Positions 1 to 10,955 of a stretch of 64,000 bases of DNA are shown piece after piece (within the stretch, counting starts at the first letter, position 1; every line of letters starts with the position of its first letter). The position numbers and the translations under genes are program-made. Source of the DNA: Rhodocollybia butyracea. Its lineage: Eukaryota; Basidiomycota; Agaricomycetes; Agaricales; Omphalotaceae. The notes under the pieces were generated by a model. It was not told where the DNA came from. It was given only the letters and a program-made list of their open reading frames with translations, and did not search any database. The stretch spans positions 80,972-144,971 of the forward strand of contig JADNRY010000162.1 in NCBI GenBank assembly GCA_015501585.1, given 5' to 3'.

Positions 1-706
1 AGGTTCTACGGCGAGGCCAAGTTTTCAGGACTTTATGCTCCTTCTTACTGGTAGGTACTCCCATCTCGACTTAATCAGTCGTTTCACTTACTTACTGACG
101 CAGTCTTTAACATCGTGCTTCTGCGCCTGCTTTCAATCCAATCGCTTATCCTACAATGGTTAGTTCTTTGTCTTCTAATCTATTTATCTATTAGTCTTAC
201 CTCCCCAACCAGCCTCTGGAAAATGCGATCCTTAAGGCGTACGACGGACTGGTAGGTAGGCGATACCCGGAAGTCCAAGGAGGACTTTTTGTCACATCCC
301 CCAACATGACGACCATTCCGCCACTCGTGCTTAATTCCCCCAACAGTCCCCAACAAGTTCGTTTACGGCGCCAGCTCCATTACGGCAAACACAACATTCT
401 CTTGAACGCACAGCCCATTATCCATTGTTTTCACAACCTCTGCAATTTACTATCATCTATTTGGTTCCGCTCTGTTTGCGCCGCATCAGGTCAGCTACTG
501 CTTGACCTTCTGCTTCCGCTCATATCGCTATCAAAGCCGCTTGCACTTAGTGGGTCCTACCCTTCGAGTCGGAAACTCATCTACTCTTAGGCTTACTTGC
601 CAAGTTCATTCTATCGCCAGTACGGACCTTCCGTCCCAACATTAGTCCCTTGGACAATCCCGACACGAGTCTTACATCCCATAGGCACTTCGGAACCGTT
701 CTACAC
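1..706. other. no gene identified
   Basis: Only short open frames without recognisable motifs are present. The stretch lies beyond the truncated RT end of the neighbouring retroelement remnant, so it may be unrelated flank or too decayed to read. Confidence 0.4.
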
Positions 707-3560
707 TCACATCCTTTCACATCTCAAACCAACATTCCCAGTTCGGCTGAACAACAGAAGTACAGAGCGTATCCGCACTTTGGTTTCCAGGTTTGTAACC
801 CGCGCTCGAAGGATTCCGCCTAGATCCTTGCAGAAACCCGGAGAGAGACAGCCTAGTGCAATCTCATCTTTAAACTTTGAGTGAATGATTTGTGCTTCCA
901 TGTCTGTGCAAAAATGATTCTTGGGAGTGAAAGTGGAGGTAAGAGAAAATTCTTTGTCTATGCCAATGTAGAAACTACACTCAAGGCCTTTTGGAACCTT
1001 GTCAAACTTCTCAGGAGCATTAGTCTCCTTTAGAAGTGCATGCCAAGCATCTGGGATGAGGCAAGTAGTAATCGGAATGTGAAACTCATCACTCAGAGGG
1101 GTGAGTCTGAGAGCAGTGTGAGGTGGATCCACAGATGCCGCAACGATGCTCAAACTTGCAGCCTTTGCATCCTTTGAGGGTTCCATGAGAGACATAGTTC
1201 TTGGTTCTGACTGTTGACCCACTTGCCATCAACTTTTCTGAGATAATCGGAAGGTTTTGAGGTATGTTCATGATGCCCATGTTGGGTGCTTCCACAGTGG
1301 AGACATCTGGCATCGCGACAATTCCCTTGTGTCTTGCTGTTCGTCTTTAAATCTTGAAAGGACGAGGATGACAACTTTGTGGTCTTGGAGCCAGACGCAT
1401 ATGCATTTGAGGCCTTCGACTTGTTCTGATGAGCAGTGGAAATCATACGGAAAGTATCCGGATAGAAGTGCCCAAGCTTCCATTTGGCGTCAGCCTGAGC
1501 ATGCCAGCTACGGAGGACCTTGTCTGTGTATTCCTTGTAAGCCTTGAAATCTGACCTGTAATCGGGACAGCGCTGGACCATGTCAAATAACTCCAGGAGA
1601 GAGTCCGCAATGTGATTGGCCTTGCCGGAGCTGGCACAGTCCCTGCAAGCGGGTATGAGGTGCTCCCACATGGCTTTAGGCATGTTATTGGCAATTGTTG
1701 ACCAGTCATCCAGGGTGAGAACGGAAAGTGGAATGTGGCCCAGTTTCTTGTTCTTGTACTGCACCTGGCCGGATTCATCCATTTGCAAGCAGCTGTCTGT
1801 GCCAGGGATGCTGGAACCCAACAGAGAGGAGTTGTGCCAATCCGCAAACCACCCTAGGGGATGTACTCGGTCCAGCCAGCCCTGAGCGCAGAGGTGACTT
1901 CAGCAGGGACACAACTCAGGATGCCCAAGGGCTCCTGATTGGGGACTTCAGCGTTCCGAGGATCGGGAAGGTCTTTTCCTTTACCACAAGCCTTGACAGG
2001 CAATACGCTGGAACAGTGCAAACGGTGCCCAGATTGGTGTCTGCTGCTGTAGGTGCTGTAGCCTCAATGACTACAATACTGATGTGGTATTCCCCGGGAC
2101 TGGAGAAAGAAGGGGAGTGGTGTCTCCTGAGCTGGATGCTTGTGGAAGGAGAGCGGCGTCTGCCACCAAACCTGCCCGGTGATGGGGAGCGGTGCTTCCT
2201 GCCATGCCTACCTGTCAAAGGAGAGCGCTGCCTTCTGTCGTGTCCACCCACATCACGATGACCATGGGAAGGAGGGGAAGGACATCGAGATCAACCTCTG
2301 GTAGAGGCATGGATCCTCATGGGCAAGGCATGTTGATGGTGACGAGACCTGTCATGAAAACAGCTTGTCAACCGGTCTCGCTCCAGGAGTGCGTGAGGCT
2401 GGGGAATGGGCCTATGATGCAGCGGGGAGAGAGAACGCTTGCGATGGCGCCGCTGAGCATGGTCCTGCTGGTGCAGCGAGAGGCACAACATGTCGAGGTT
2501 TTGGACCTCGTGCTGGTCTGGGTGTGGAGACCATGGGCGGAAAGGGTCCGGGTGAAGAGCCTGCAGCCAGCCAGTTGGCCACTTCGTCAAACATGTCAAC
2601 ATGGCTGAGCGTACAATCTAGCAGAAAGTCGTGGTAGCCGGATACCAAGCGGAATAGGATGAATGTGAATATGCGGCGCATATATGCTATATGGCTGCGG
2701 GGTGAGACAAAGGAGAGCTTCTCACCTTGACTTCCATGCCTGGAAGGTGCTACACTGCCGTGTCTCTGGTCACCAAAGACACTGCTGTGCCTGTGAGCGC
2801 GATGCACCGGTTGGTCGTCTGAGGAGGGTATTGCACGGAGCTCATTGTGATATGGCCCGGGAGAGTCTGGTGCGTTGCCATCCAGGTTGTGAGCCTCGGC
2901 CTGGCTCTGCTGCCTGGAAGGCCATCCGGGTCCATGTCCAGGATGGAGAGGCCATCTCCCTCCCAATTGGCTTGGTCCTGTTGTGCAATAACACGCGCTG
3001 AAGAGATGGGGAGGGGAGACAAAGGAGATCCGGAGGCTCACCCACGCCGACTTGGAGGTCTCCAACTATGAGAGATGCTTCGTATTCCGCCGTACGCAGT
3101 AGCTGAGCGCGGCGAGCCTTGCGAGTTGCTGCTGCCCGTTCACCGTTCTCCAAAACTGATGCGTCTGGCAGAGGATTCTTGGTCCTGTTGTGCAATAACA
3201 CGCGCTGGAGAGATGGGGAGGGGAGACAAAGGAGATCCGGAGGGCTCACCCACGCCGACTTGGAGGTCTCCAACTATGAGAGATGCTTCGTATTCCGCCG
3301 TACGCAGTAGCTGAGCGCGGCGAGCCTTGCGAGTTGCTGCTGCCCGTTCACTGTTCTCCGAAACTGACGCGTCTGGCAGAGGATTGAGAGCTCAGAGGTT
3401 GTCCAAGCGACGCTCATCTTTGAGCCTAGCCTCTTCAGCCACTGCAAGTTTCCTACGAGCCCAAGTTTCGCGTGCTTGTCTTTCGGTCATAGCGTCCAAA
3501 ACGTGTTTCTCAGTGATAGGGAAGAGCGATTTCTCAGAAAACGGGATAAGTGAATAAAAG
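707..3560 (-). pseudogene. decayed gag-like / reverse-transcriptase remnant of a retroelement (DIRS-like or related)
   Basis: Minus-strand frames read in order: a charged leader with ERAAATRKARRAQ (about 3560-3180), a Pro/Ser/Arg-rich linker with RSPS-type repeats (about 2600-1900), a gag-like domain containing LTLDDWSTIANNMP and YKEYTDKVLRSW (1821-1300), and a zinc finger CKGCKFEHRC followed by CGICGSTSHC (about 1190-1110). An overlapping frame (about 1140-820) contains IPDAWHALL, GLECSFYIGID and a FTPKNH-like motif. This order resembles the gag and the region before RT in basidiomycete tyrosine-recombinase retroelements. The zinc-finger frame is offset by one base from the preceding CLSWN motif, the frames are broken elsewhere, and no RT catalytic core remains. 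Element class is inferred from family resemblance only; another retroelement lineage is possible. Confidence 0.55.
2972..3385. repeat. direct tandem duplication, 207-bp unit, two copies
   Basis: Units 2972-3178 and 3179-3385 are nearly identical; both begin TTGGTCCTGTTGTGCAATAA. 207 bp is 69 codons, so the duplication keeps the frame of the minus-strand gag-like remnant (each copy encodes RTAEYEASLIVGDLQVGVGE). It probably arose by unequal exchange or slippage. Confidence 0.9.
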
Positions 3561-4324
3561 TATCGCAGAAGAGAAATTATGAAACACTATACTCAAAGTG
3601 CTACTTCGGAGTTAGCTACGCTATGAAGAGGTGGAAGTACGAAGAAGAGGAACACGCGTCTAAATCCGGCAAACATTCCGAAATCTAGACCGAAAACCCA
3701 GCTTCATTTGCACGCTCAGTAGCTTCCCAATCCGTCTTTGCTACCAGAATGGTATAATTTGAAAAAGAGAAGTCCTGTAATTTCTGTACCTCCGAGTAAT
3801 TATACAGGCCGCCGCACATACTCTCGCGCCGCCTGACTTGTACATGTGGTACATAACAATTTGATTGATGTTACAAGAAAAATAGTCCGATTGAAATTGA
3901 AATACCTTCAAGTAACATAAATCTAAGGCTTTTGTAGTACAGCGCAGGCAAAACACAAGACTAAAGTACTAAATTTCTCACCTACGACCATCAGCGAGGA
4001 CAGGAGAGGTTGCTAGCCTCAACGTCGCGATTTAGGTGTGCACCAATGCGCACCACATCAAACGTCAATTTATGAGACTTGTTGAAAGCGGGAGGGAATG
4101 GTGATCAAGTGAAACAGAAATCAAAAGAAATCAAAATAAAGGAAAATAAATTTATACCAAAAATAAACCGAACCCATAAAAATGTTACAGCCTTCCCGTG
4201 GCTAAACTGAGGAGTGGAATCAATAGACGGGATGCTGAGGGTCCTGCAGAGATGTGTTTCGGGTGGATAAGGTGCGTTGATAGGTGGAGGAATGGCCAGC
4301 AAAGTCAACATGAATTTGTAATAA
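3561..4324. other. no gene identified
   Basis: AT-rich intergenic sequence with only short shadow frames; nothing recognised. Confidence 0.4.
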
Positions 4325-4973
4325 TAGCTACGGTCAGTTCTAAGAATCGCATGCGATTCACCAAGCGATTCTGGAGCGATTCTGGAGCGATCCAAAACAC
4401 CAGGATCGCCTCAGAATCGCGATTCAACTTTGACCGATGAAAGGCAAGGTCCGATTCATGCTGGCGATTCTGACTTGGATTCTGGATCCGCTGTCACATC
4501 ACATGCTTCAATCACCTCAAGCGCCGCAACTCTTACTTTACTTCTTACTCAACAGTTCCATTTGTTTTCATTCCTGCGCTTATTTAAACAGAGTACACAA
4601 GATCCCAGAAACAGATTGCCAAAGGAGGCTCAAAAAAGCGAGTTTTTCACCGTTGGACACACATATTCAACTTGTTTCTGATGGTATCTATCCCTCTACT
4701 AAATCCTCTGACATCTCCACCAGAGCATCTTCATTTAGGTGACTAGCAGCAAGTAAACGAGTGTTGATAGCTCAAATAATACCCGTGTTCCCAAACATGG
4801 GCCTAATTATCTAATAGTTTGTGTGGCTGTACAAAACTGGATCGTCACAGCGATCCAGTGCAAGGTGAATCGCCTCCTGGAGGCGATTCACCTTGCCCGC
4901 GATTCTGGATGTGATTCTGGAGCTGAATCCATTTGCTGGATCGCTACCTCAATTTAAGAACTGACCGTGGCTA
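4325..4973. mobile_element. non-autonomous inverted-repeat element with TA target duplication
   Basis: Left end GCTACGGTCAGTTCT (4327-4341) is matched with one mismatch by the inverted right end AGAACTGACCGTGGC (4957-4971). Both ends are flanked by TA (4325-4326 and 4972-4973), as expected for Tc1/mariner-type integration. The interior has no transposase frame and is full of GCGATTCTGGA-type subrepeats and hairpins. Superfamily is inferred from the TA duplication alone. Confidence 0.7.
4837..4895. repeat. two adjacent hairpins inside the TA element
   Basis: CTGGATCG (4837-4844) pairs with CGATCCAG (4851-4858). A 17-bp perfect inverted repeat separated by a single base occupies 4861-4895. These are probably secondary-structure features of the element end rather than a terminator. 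Confidence 0.75.
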
Positions 4974-5365
4974 ATGGCCATCAGTGATTTCAGTGATGTA
5001 CCGAATCACCGATAGCCATTTCCGACTTGCTGAAAGTGTCGTGTCTTCATCATGATTTCCGGATCGCAGGGAAAGAAAGGAGGGGAAAAAGAAACTAGAT
5101 AGTAGAAGTCCAGGTCAAGAAGGAAGAGTAAAGACATGTGAAAGGCATGGAAGCAAAATGATACAGTTTCTGAAGTGTAGAGTAATTTATAATGAAAGTG
5201 TATTCAATGTAACTTGAAAGGTACTAAGAAAATGTGTACATGGTGTATTGACTACTGACGAGGCAAGTACTTAGCACTTTCACAACGGGATTTCCCGCTC
5301 CGGACCCCCTTGGTTGTAACCAGACAAGAATAAATAAAGAGAACAGGAGAGAGTATACCCTTATC

Positions 5366-5570
5366 CATCAGCAAGTTGGAAGGTGTATGGAAGGTATGGT
5401 ACCATGCAGCCCATACACTGCCATACCGAGTATGGAAAAGAGGGGGGTACATAGAGTCCCATACTCATCCCATACTCATCCCATACTCATCCCATACATG
5501 TCCCATGCTTGTACCATACCTGTACCATACTTGTACCATATACCAGCCATACATATTCATACATCAGTGC
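5366..5570. repeat. GTATGG/CCATAC-rich repeat with minisatellite
   Basis: The block opens with CATCAGCAAGTTGGAAGG, then carries many TATGG/CCATA words and a degenerate 10-bp array (CCCATACTCAT-like units, about 5457-5560). The opening motif recurs inverted at 7291-7314. Confidence 0.7.
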
Positions 5571-6228
5571 TCGTTGGAAAATGGATAATTATGCTGTATT
5601 TCATGTGGATATAACTACGTAGTACCACACATTGCTACACTAAAGCCTGTTGCTACCGCTTCGCAAGAACGCCTAAAATTGGTCAAATTTCCACCTGCAA
5701 GTGGCGTAAGTTTCGGTTGGTCACAGAGACCACAAGATTGTGACATACCTCGTTCACCAATCACAGCGATAACCTTGCGGTAAGTTGACCAGGACCGTGC
5801 ATTATACTCTTGCTCTCCCGCGGGTCGTTCACGGGTCATTCACGGGCTTTGATTCTCGAGTTATGGCTTCAAGCACTAATTAGTTTCAAAGTATATGCAA
5901 AGAACTGCAAAGATCGTACCATTGTGTGACTTCACGCGAATGCGCCTACTAGTGGTCCTCAAGAATCTGATGCTTTGACGTTCTGTGTGCGCATTTTCGG
6001 TGTAAAGGTCGCAAGGCCGGGAATCAACCGGGAATTCCTCCTACACTATTGGTCAGAAGTTATAGTAAAAATAAGTATTGGCAACATACAGTATAGCAGC
6101 ATCCGCATAGACCCAAGCATTGAATGTGAGATTAACATAGAAAAGAGATATAATCCGAAGTATCCGAACTTTGATAAAGAAAAAAGATAGAACGTGACCA
6201 TGTGAGTCCCTCACGTGAACTGTACAGT
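5571..6228. other. no gene identified
   Basis: No coding region or RNA gene recognised between the CCATAC repeat and the hAT-type element. Confidence 0.4.
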
Positions 6229-6830
6229 TAGTGTTGTGCCGGCTGGGGCCCGGCTCAGAAGCCCCGGCTACGGCTCAAAAGCCCCGGCCAAGGCTCGTCA
6301 AAAATCTGAGCCGGGCCCTAGCCCCCACGAAGGGCCGGCTCAAAGCCGGCTCAGGCTCAGGCCGGGGCCCAAGCGCTAAAGAGACATGTCTTGAGGCGCT
6401 AAGCTCCCTGTCCTCGGTGGACTCTACACCATGATACTTTTGGCTTTCTGGTTGCTTTCTGAGTGTGTGCAGGTTATACACCTGTTTTTTGAGATGATTT
6501 GGATCTGTAAGGCCAATGCAATACATTCATCAGATAGGTGGAACAAATTGTTTGACACTAATGGAGCCTTTTTTCAGCCTGGTTAATATCTCTGGAAACC
6601 ATGAGTGTAAAATTGGGCATAAGTGATGATACATGCAGTGTAATTTTTGGCGTGCTGCTCTATGTTTCATTAAGTGCTGAGCTCCGGCTCAGGCCCCGGC
6701 CCAGGGCTTTGAGAATTCTGAGCCGGGCCTTGAGCCCCCCTGAGCCCTAAGACGGCTGGGGCCAGGCTAGGCTCAAAGACGGCCGGCTTTGGGGGCTCAA
6801 CGGCCCTGAGCCGTAGCCGGCACATCACTA
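6229..6830. mobile_element. hAT-type MITE
   Basis: The ends are TAGTGTTGTGCCGGCT (6229-6244) and, inverted, TAGTGATGTGCCGGCT (6815-6830). An 8-bp direct duplication TGTACAGT flanks the element at 6221-6228 and 6831-6838. TIRs beginning TAGTG with an 8-bp target duplication are diagnostic of the hAT superfamily. The 602-bp interior has GC-rich GGCTC/CCGGG subterminal repeats in opposite orientation at each end and no transposase. Confidence 0.85.
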
Positions 6831-7109
6831 TGTACAGTTTGTGGAAGTTCGGTCCGTAGGATTCGGAGATCGAATCGACTTGGGGAGAAATTTTCATTTT
6901 CGTTGCCCAAGGCTCGCGCTCACTGCCCGTCAGCTCAATTTCAGCGTTGATACAAGCAAGGCTAAGTAATTTTGAACTGCTTGCAAGTTCCGTGTTATAC
7001 TATTTGTAGTTACTCACCAACACAGAACAGAGCACGCGATGTGGCAGACCAAGCCGAGATACTTCAACTTCGTTACTTCCAATCAAGCATCAGGCTTTAC
7101 TTGAGGTTG

Positions 7110-7314
7110 TATTGAATTTTGTACTGTAATTACTTACTAGCAAGGTAATATACAAAATTGAGTTTGTTCTATACACTGCCAACAGGCCATACCTCCATAC
7201 ACTTTCACGGTGTATGGAGAAATATGATAAAATATGCATGGGAAGGTATGGGCGTATGGATTTATTTATTTCCATGCAGCCCATACACCTCATACGCCTT
7301 CCAACTTGCTGATG
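7110..7314. repeat. inverted partner of the GTATGG-rich repeat
   Basis: 7291-7314 is the reverse complement, with one mismatch, of 5366-5389. Both blocks share GCAGCCCATACAC and multiple GTATGG words. They may be two copies of one family in opposite orientation or the ends of one element of about 1.95 kb; no target duplication is visible. Confidence 0.5.
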
Positions 7315-7659
7315 TCCTTCAATGAGGTAGCGGTACTTCACTCTGCAGTTCAGATCGTCTTTGCTCCGACATGAGGCAGTGTGGAAGCTCTGTGGAATCA
7401 GCGCGGGATGAAAATGTTGTGGTAGATGACTTCAAGAGAGTGTAAGAATGTAAGATGATAATATTGAGGAGAGCTCGATACAGCTTATATACTCTAAGTG
7501 TTGTCGTATAAGTGTGCCGGACTATCTACATGTCCGTGTATGCGTAGTAAGTACTATCCAATGATCACTAATAAATATATACACTACTACTAAGTCCATA
7601 TATATGGTTGTAAGTCCATGGTTGAACCTCCGAACTGCCCATCCCTGAAAGTCAATGTA

Positions 7660-9040
7660 TCAGTCCACTGACTTCTGGAGAAGAAGCACCTCCTCTTCCA
7701 ACTTTTGTGCACTTTCAAACTTTCCAAGTGCATGATATGTAAGAGCAAGGTTGCTCATGGAAATCAATGTATGAGGGTGGCGCTCCCCAATGACTTTCTT
7801 GCGGAGCACAAGCACCTCCTCTTCCAACTTCTGTGCACTTTCCAACTTTCCAAGTGCACGATATGTGAAGGCAAGGTTGCCCATAGAAGTTAATGTATCA
7901 GGGTGGTGGTTACCACTGACTTTCTTGCGGAGGACAAGCACCTGGCCTTCTAACTTCTGCGCACTGTCCAACTTTCCGAGTGCATGATATGTATCAGCAA
8001 GGTTGCCCATGGAAGTCAATGTATCAGGGTGGCGCTCCCCACTGACTTTCCTGCGGAGTGCAAGCACCTCCTCTTCCAACTTCTGTGCACTTTCCAACTT
8101 TCCAAGTGCACGATATGTAGAGGCAAGGCTGCCCAGCGAGGTCAATGTATGAGGGTGGTGCTCCCCAATGACTTTTTTGCAAAGCACAAGCACCTCCTCT
8201 TGCAATTTCTGAGCACTGTCCAACTTCCCAAGGGCTTGATAGGTTAAGGCAAGGTTCGTCATGGAAGTTAATGTATGTGGGTGGTGGTTCCCACTAATTT
8301 TTTTGCGGAGGACAAGCACCTGCTCTTGCAACTTCTGTGCACATTCCAACTTTCCAAGTGCACGATATGTAGAGCTGAGGCGAGCCATGGAATTCAATGT
8401 ATGGGGTGGTGGTCCCCACTGACTCTTTTGCGGAGGCCAAACACCTCCTCTTCCAACTTCCGTGCACTTTCCAACTTTCCAAGTGCACAATATGTAGAGG
8501 CAAGGTGGCCCATGGAAGTCAATGTATGAGGATGGTGCTCCCCAATGATTTTCTTGTGCAGTGCAAGCACTTTCTCTTCTAACTGCTGTGCACTTTCCAA
8601 CTTTCCAAGTGCACGATATGTAGATCCGAGGCGGGCCATGGAATTCAATGTATGAGGGTGGTGGTCCCCATTTATTTCATTGCAGAGTACAAGGACCTCC
8701 TCTTGCAACCTCTGTGCACTTTCCAACTTTCCAAGCGCATGATATGTAGAGCCGAGGCGGGCCATGGAATTCAATGTATCAGGGTGGTGCTCCCCACTTA
8801 CTTTCTTGCAAAGTACAAACACCTCCTGTTCCAAGTTCTGTGCACTTTCCAACTTTCCCAGTGCACGATATGTTAGGGCAAGGTTGCCCATGGAAGTCAA
8901 TGTATGAGGGTGGTGCTCTCCACTGACTTTCCTGCGGAGTGCAAGCACCTCCTCTTCCAACTTCTGTGCACTTTCCAACTTTCCAAGTTCATGATATGTT
9001 AAGGAAAGGTTGCCCATGGAAGTCAACGTATCAGGGTGGT
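7660..9040 (-). repeat. tandem array of eleven 126-bp TPR units
   Basis: Each unit encodes one 42-residue TPR. Units are highly similar at DNA level (shared ACTTTCCAACTTTCC and GATATGT blocks), indicating recent amplification or homogenisation. The conserved positions are HPxTL, TYxALGKLESAQ and LEEEVL. Confidence 0.9.
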
Positions 9041-10955
9041 ACTCCCCAATTAACTGTTTGCTGAGCATGACCATCTCCTCTAGAAGTACTTCTGTTTGTG
9101 GCCAAAACCCACCATTGTTAAAAATATTGGCCAGGCCCCTACGCACATATATGGTTGGCAGATCTTTTAAGCCAATCTCATGAGCATGAATGCCCAGCTG
9201 TTGCCGGAACTTATAGTCTTCATTTCTTTTGCCTAGTGGAGTAGCACGCCCTAACAATAATATTGCTCCGCACCTCTGATTTTCGATATCTTCAATAGTT
9301 TCATGGGCACATGCATGTAGGACTGAATGAAATCCAAGCATCCTTTGGGTGTTGTCATATGATGCAAGGGATAGCCGGCATAGCTCATCAACACTCTCAT
9401 CCCATGACTCTTCCTGGCCAAACAGACCCAGGAACTTCTCTAATATATATATTCCATTGATTGGTTCATTCTCTCCTGGGTAAGTATCCACTCCCTCAAA
9501 GGCAGCTGCACGTGTAAAAATTTCCAGCGGAATGGCAGTTGGATGGAAATAAGTACACATTTGTATTAGCCTTTGGGATGCCAAACTGAGCTTCTCAAAA
9601 CTAAGCTGAAATGCACTGAACACTGTTCTCTGGTAGTTGTCCAGTCCTCTGAGTCTGTAGTTCAGGACATCCTTCCTTTTGTTCTTGAACCGTGTGAGGT
9701 AATTCCTTAGACTACATGTTGCATTTGTATGAATATATGCTCCAGCTGTTGACACAGCAAGGGCCTGGCAGCCCAGAGCGTCAACAATCTCAGAAGCTAT
9801 ATTTTGAGTTTCTTTGTGGCTCTCTTCATGTGCATGCTTGAGTAGCAGCTCAACGGCATCTTCCTTCTTCAAATCAAAAAAGCCAATATGACATCCAGGT
9901 GAATCCATCTCAGATGTTCTCACAAGGCGACTGGTGATAATAATGTTCCCATGTGCGCAAATAGGAAGATAATCTTTGAGGAATAGCTGCTCGTCATCAG
10001 CAGAGTCAAAGATGCACATCCAATTCTGATCAGTCCTTGCTAAGAAGTTGCGGACATCTTTGATCTGATCACCAACGCCTGCTGCTCTGGAAAGCTCTCT
10101 GAAATCCGAGGTAAGTGTGCCTTCAGAGGTGGCATCCAAGAACCATATACTTGAGAATCTGAAAAAAATCACATCAGTACATTTTTATGACTCTTGTCAG
10201 TTGTACTACCTTGATGAGTTATCCAGAATAAACTTCGAAACTGTCTGTGTCTTTCCTGTGCCTCCACTGGCCACTAGGGATGTAATACGCTGTCCAGGCA
10301 CAAGGGCTCTTTGAATTTGAGCCCAGCATTTGGCCATTACAGAATTATTAAAAGAATGTGCAAAGAGCTCAAATGCATGACTAGAAGATGATGCTATGTT
10401 ACAGATGGAGGGGTCAGTGCTTGTGACAAGGATAGGGTATTGCAAGCAGACAGGAAAATGGTCATCCAATACCAGGGATGCATCCGCATTCTCCAAAACT
10501 ATAATAGTATCTGAGGGAATTGATTCAAAGTCTTCTGGGTTCTCTGCTAGTGCATTGGTCAAGGCGTGCTCTGATGTTGCATCCAGATAAATGGTAGGTC
10601 TCCTGGAGAATAAAGACATTATATCTCAAAGGAGTTGAAACATTGGATAGTATATTACCTTAAGAAAGACCTCACAAATCTTGCAAGACTATCTGGATCT
10701 GGGTTGAAGATTGCTACAACTGGGGCAGAAAATACTTTTGCGAGTTTACTCAGTGTATCTGCCCGCCCCACGAAGTATTGACTTGGGGCCGGGCACTTGA
10801 GAACCTCTGAGATTGACACCTGAACATTATCTTGTTCAGTAGATATACCAAAACTAGCATTCAACATTACTAACATTCTTTGTATCTTTGGGAACTCCTT
10901 GGTTCACAATGAACATACTATCCTTGATTTCAAAGTTTGATGCGTGAGAGAACAT
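7660..10955 (-). CDS. NLR-like protein: NB-ARC NTPase with TPR array (one apparent frameshift)
   Basis: Four exons are inferred: 10955-10875, 10819-10659, 10602-10210 and 10158-7660, with introns of 55, 56 and 51 nt, all GT-AG. The chosen start gives MFSHASNFEI, a leader common in fungal STAND proteins. There follow FVGRADTL, a P-loop-less NB-like segment (TIYLDATSE, IIVLENADA, ILVTSTD), then a true NB-ARC with P-loop GGTGKTQ (roughly residues 193-200), Walker B-like MCIFDSADD and IIITSR. Next comes a winged-helix-like region, then eleven 42-residue KLC-type TPRs (HPDTLTSMGNL...LGKLESAQKLEEEV). STAND NTPases act as cytosolic switches: ligand binding by the repeats is thought to drive nucleotide exchange and oligomerisation. 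A single-base deletion near 8403 relative to sister repeats shifts the frame and stops it at 8394, so the last six TPRs are out of frame. About 1,045 residues if read through. It is a recent pseudogene, a truncated allele or a sequencing error. Confidence 0.8.

Noticed and set aside
5380..5560. Possible CRISPR-like array of CCATACTCAT units
   Set aside because: Units are contiguous without spacers; it is a minisatellite in a eukaryotic context.
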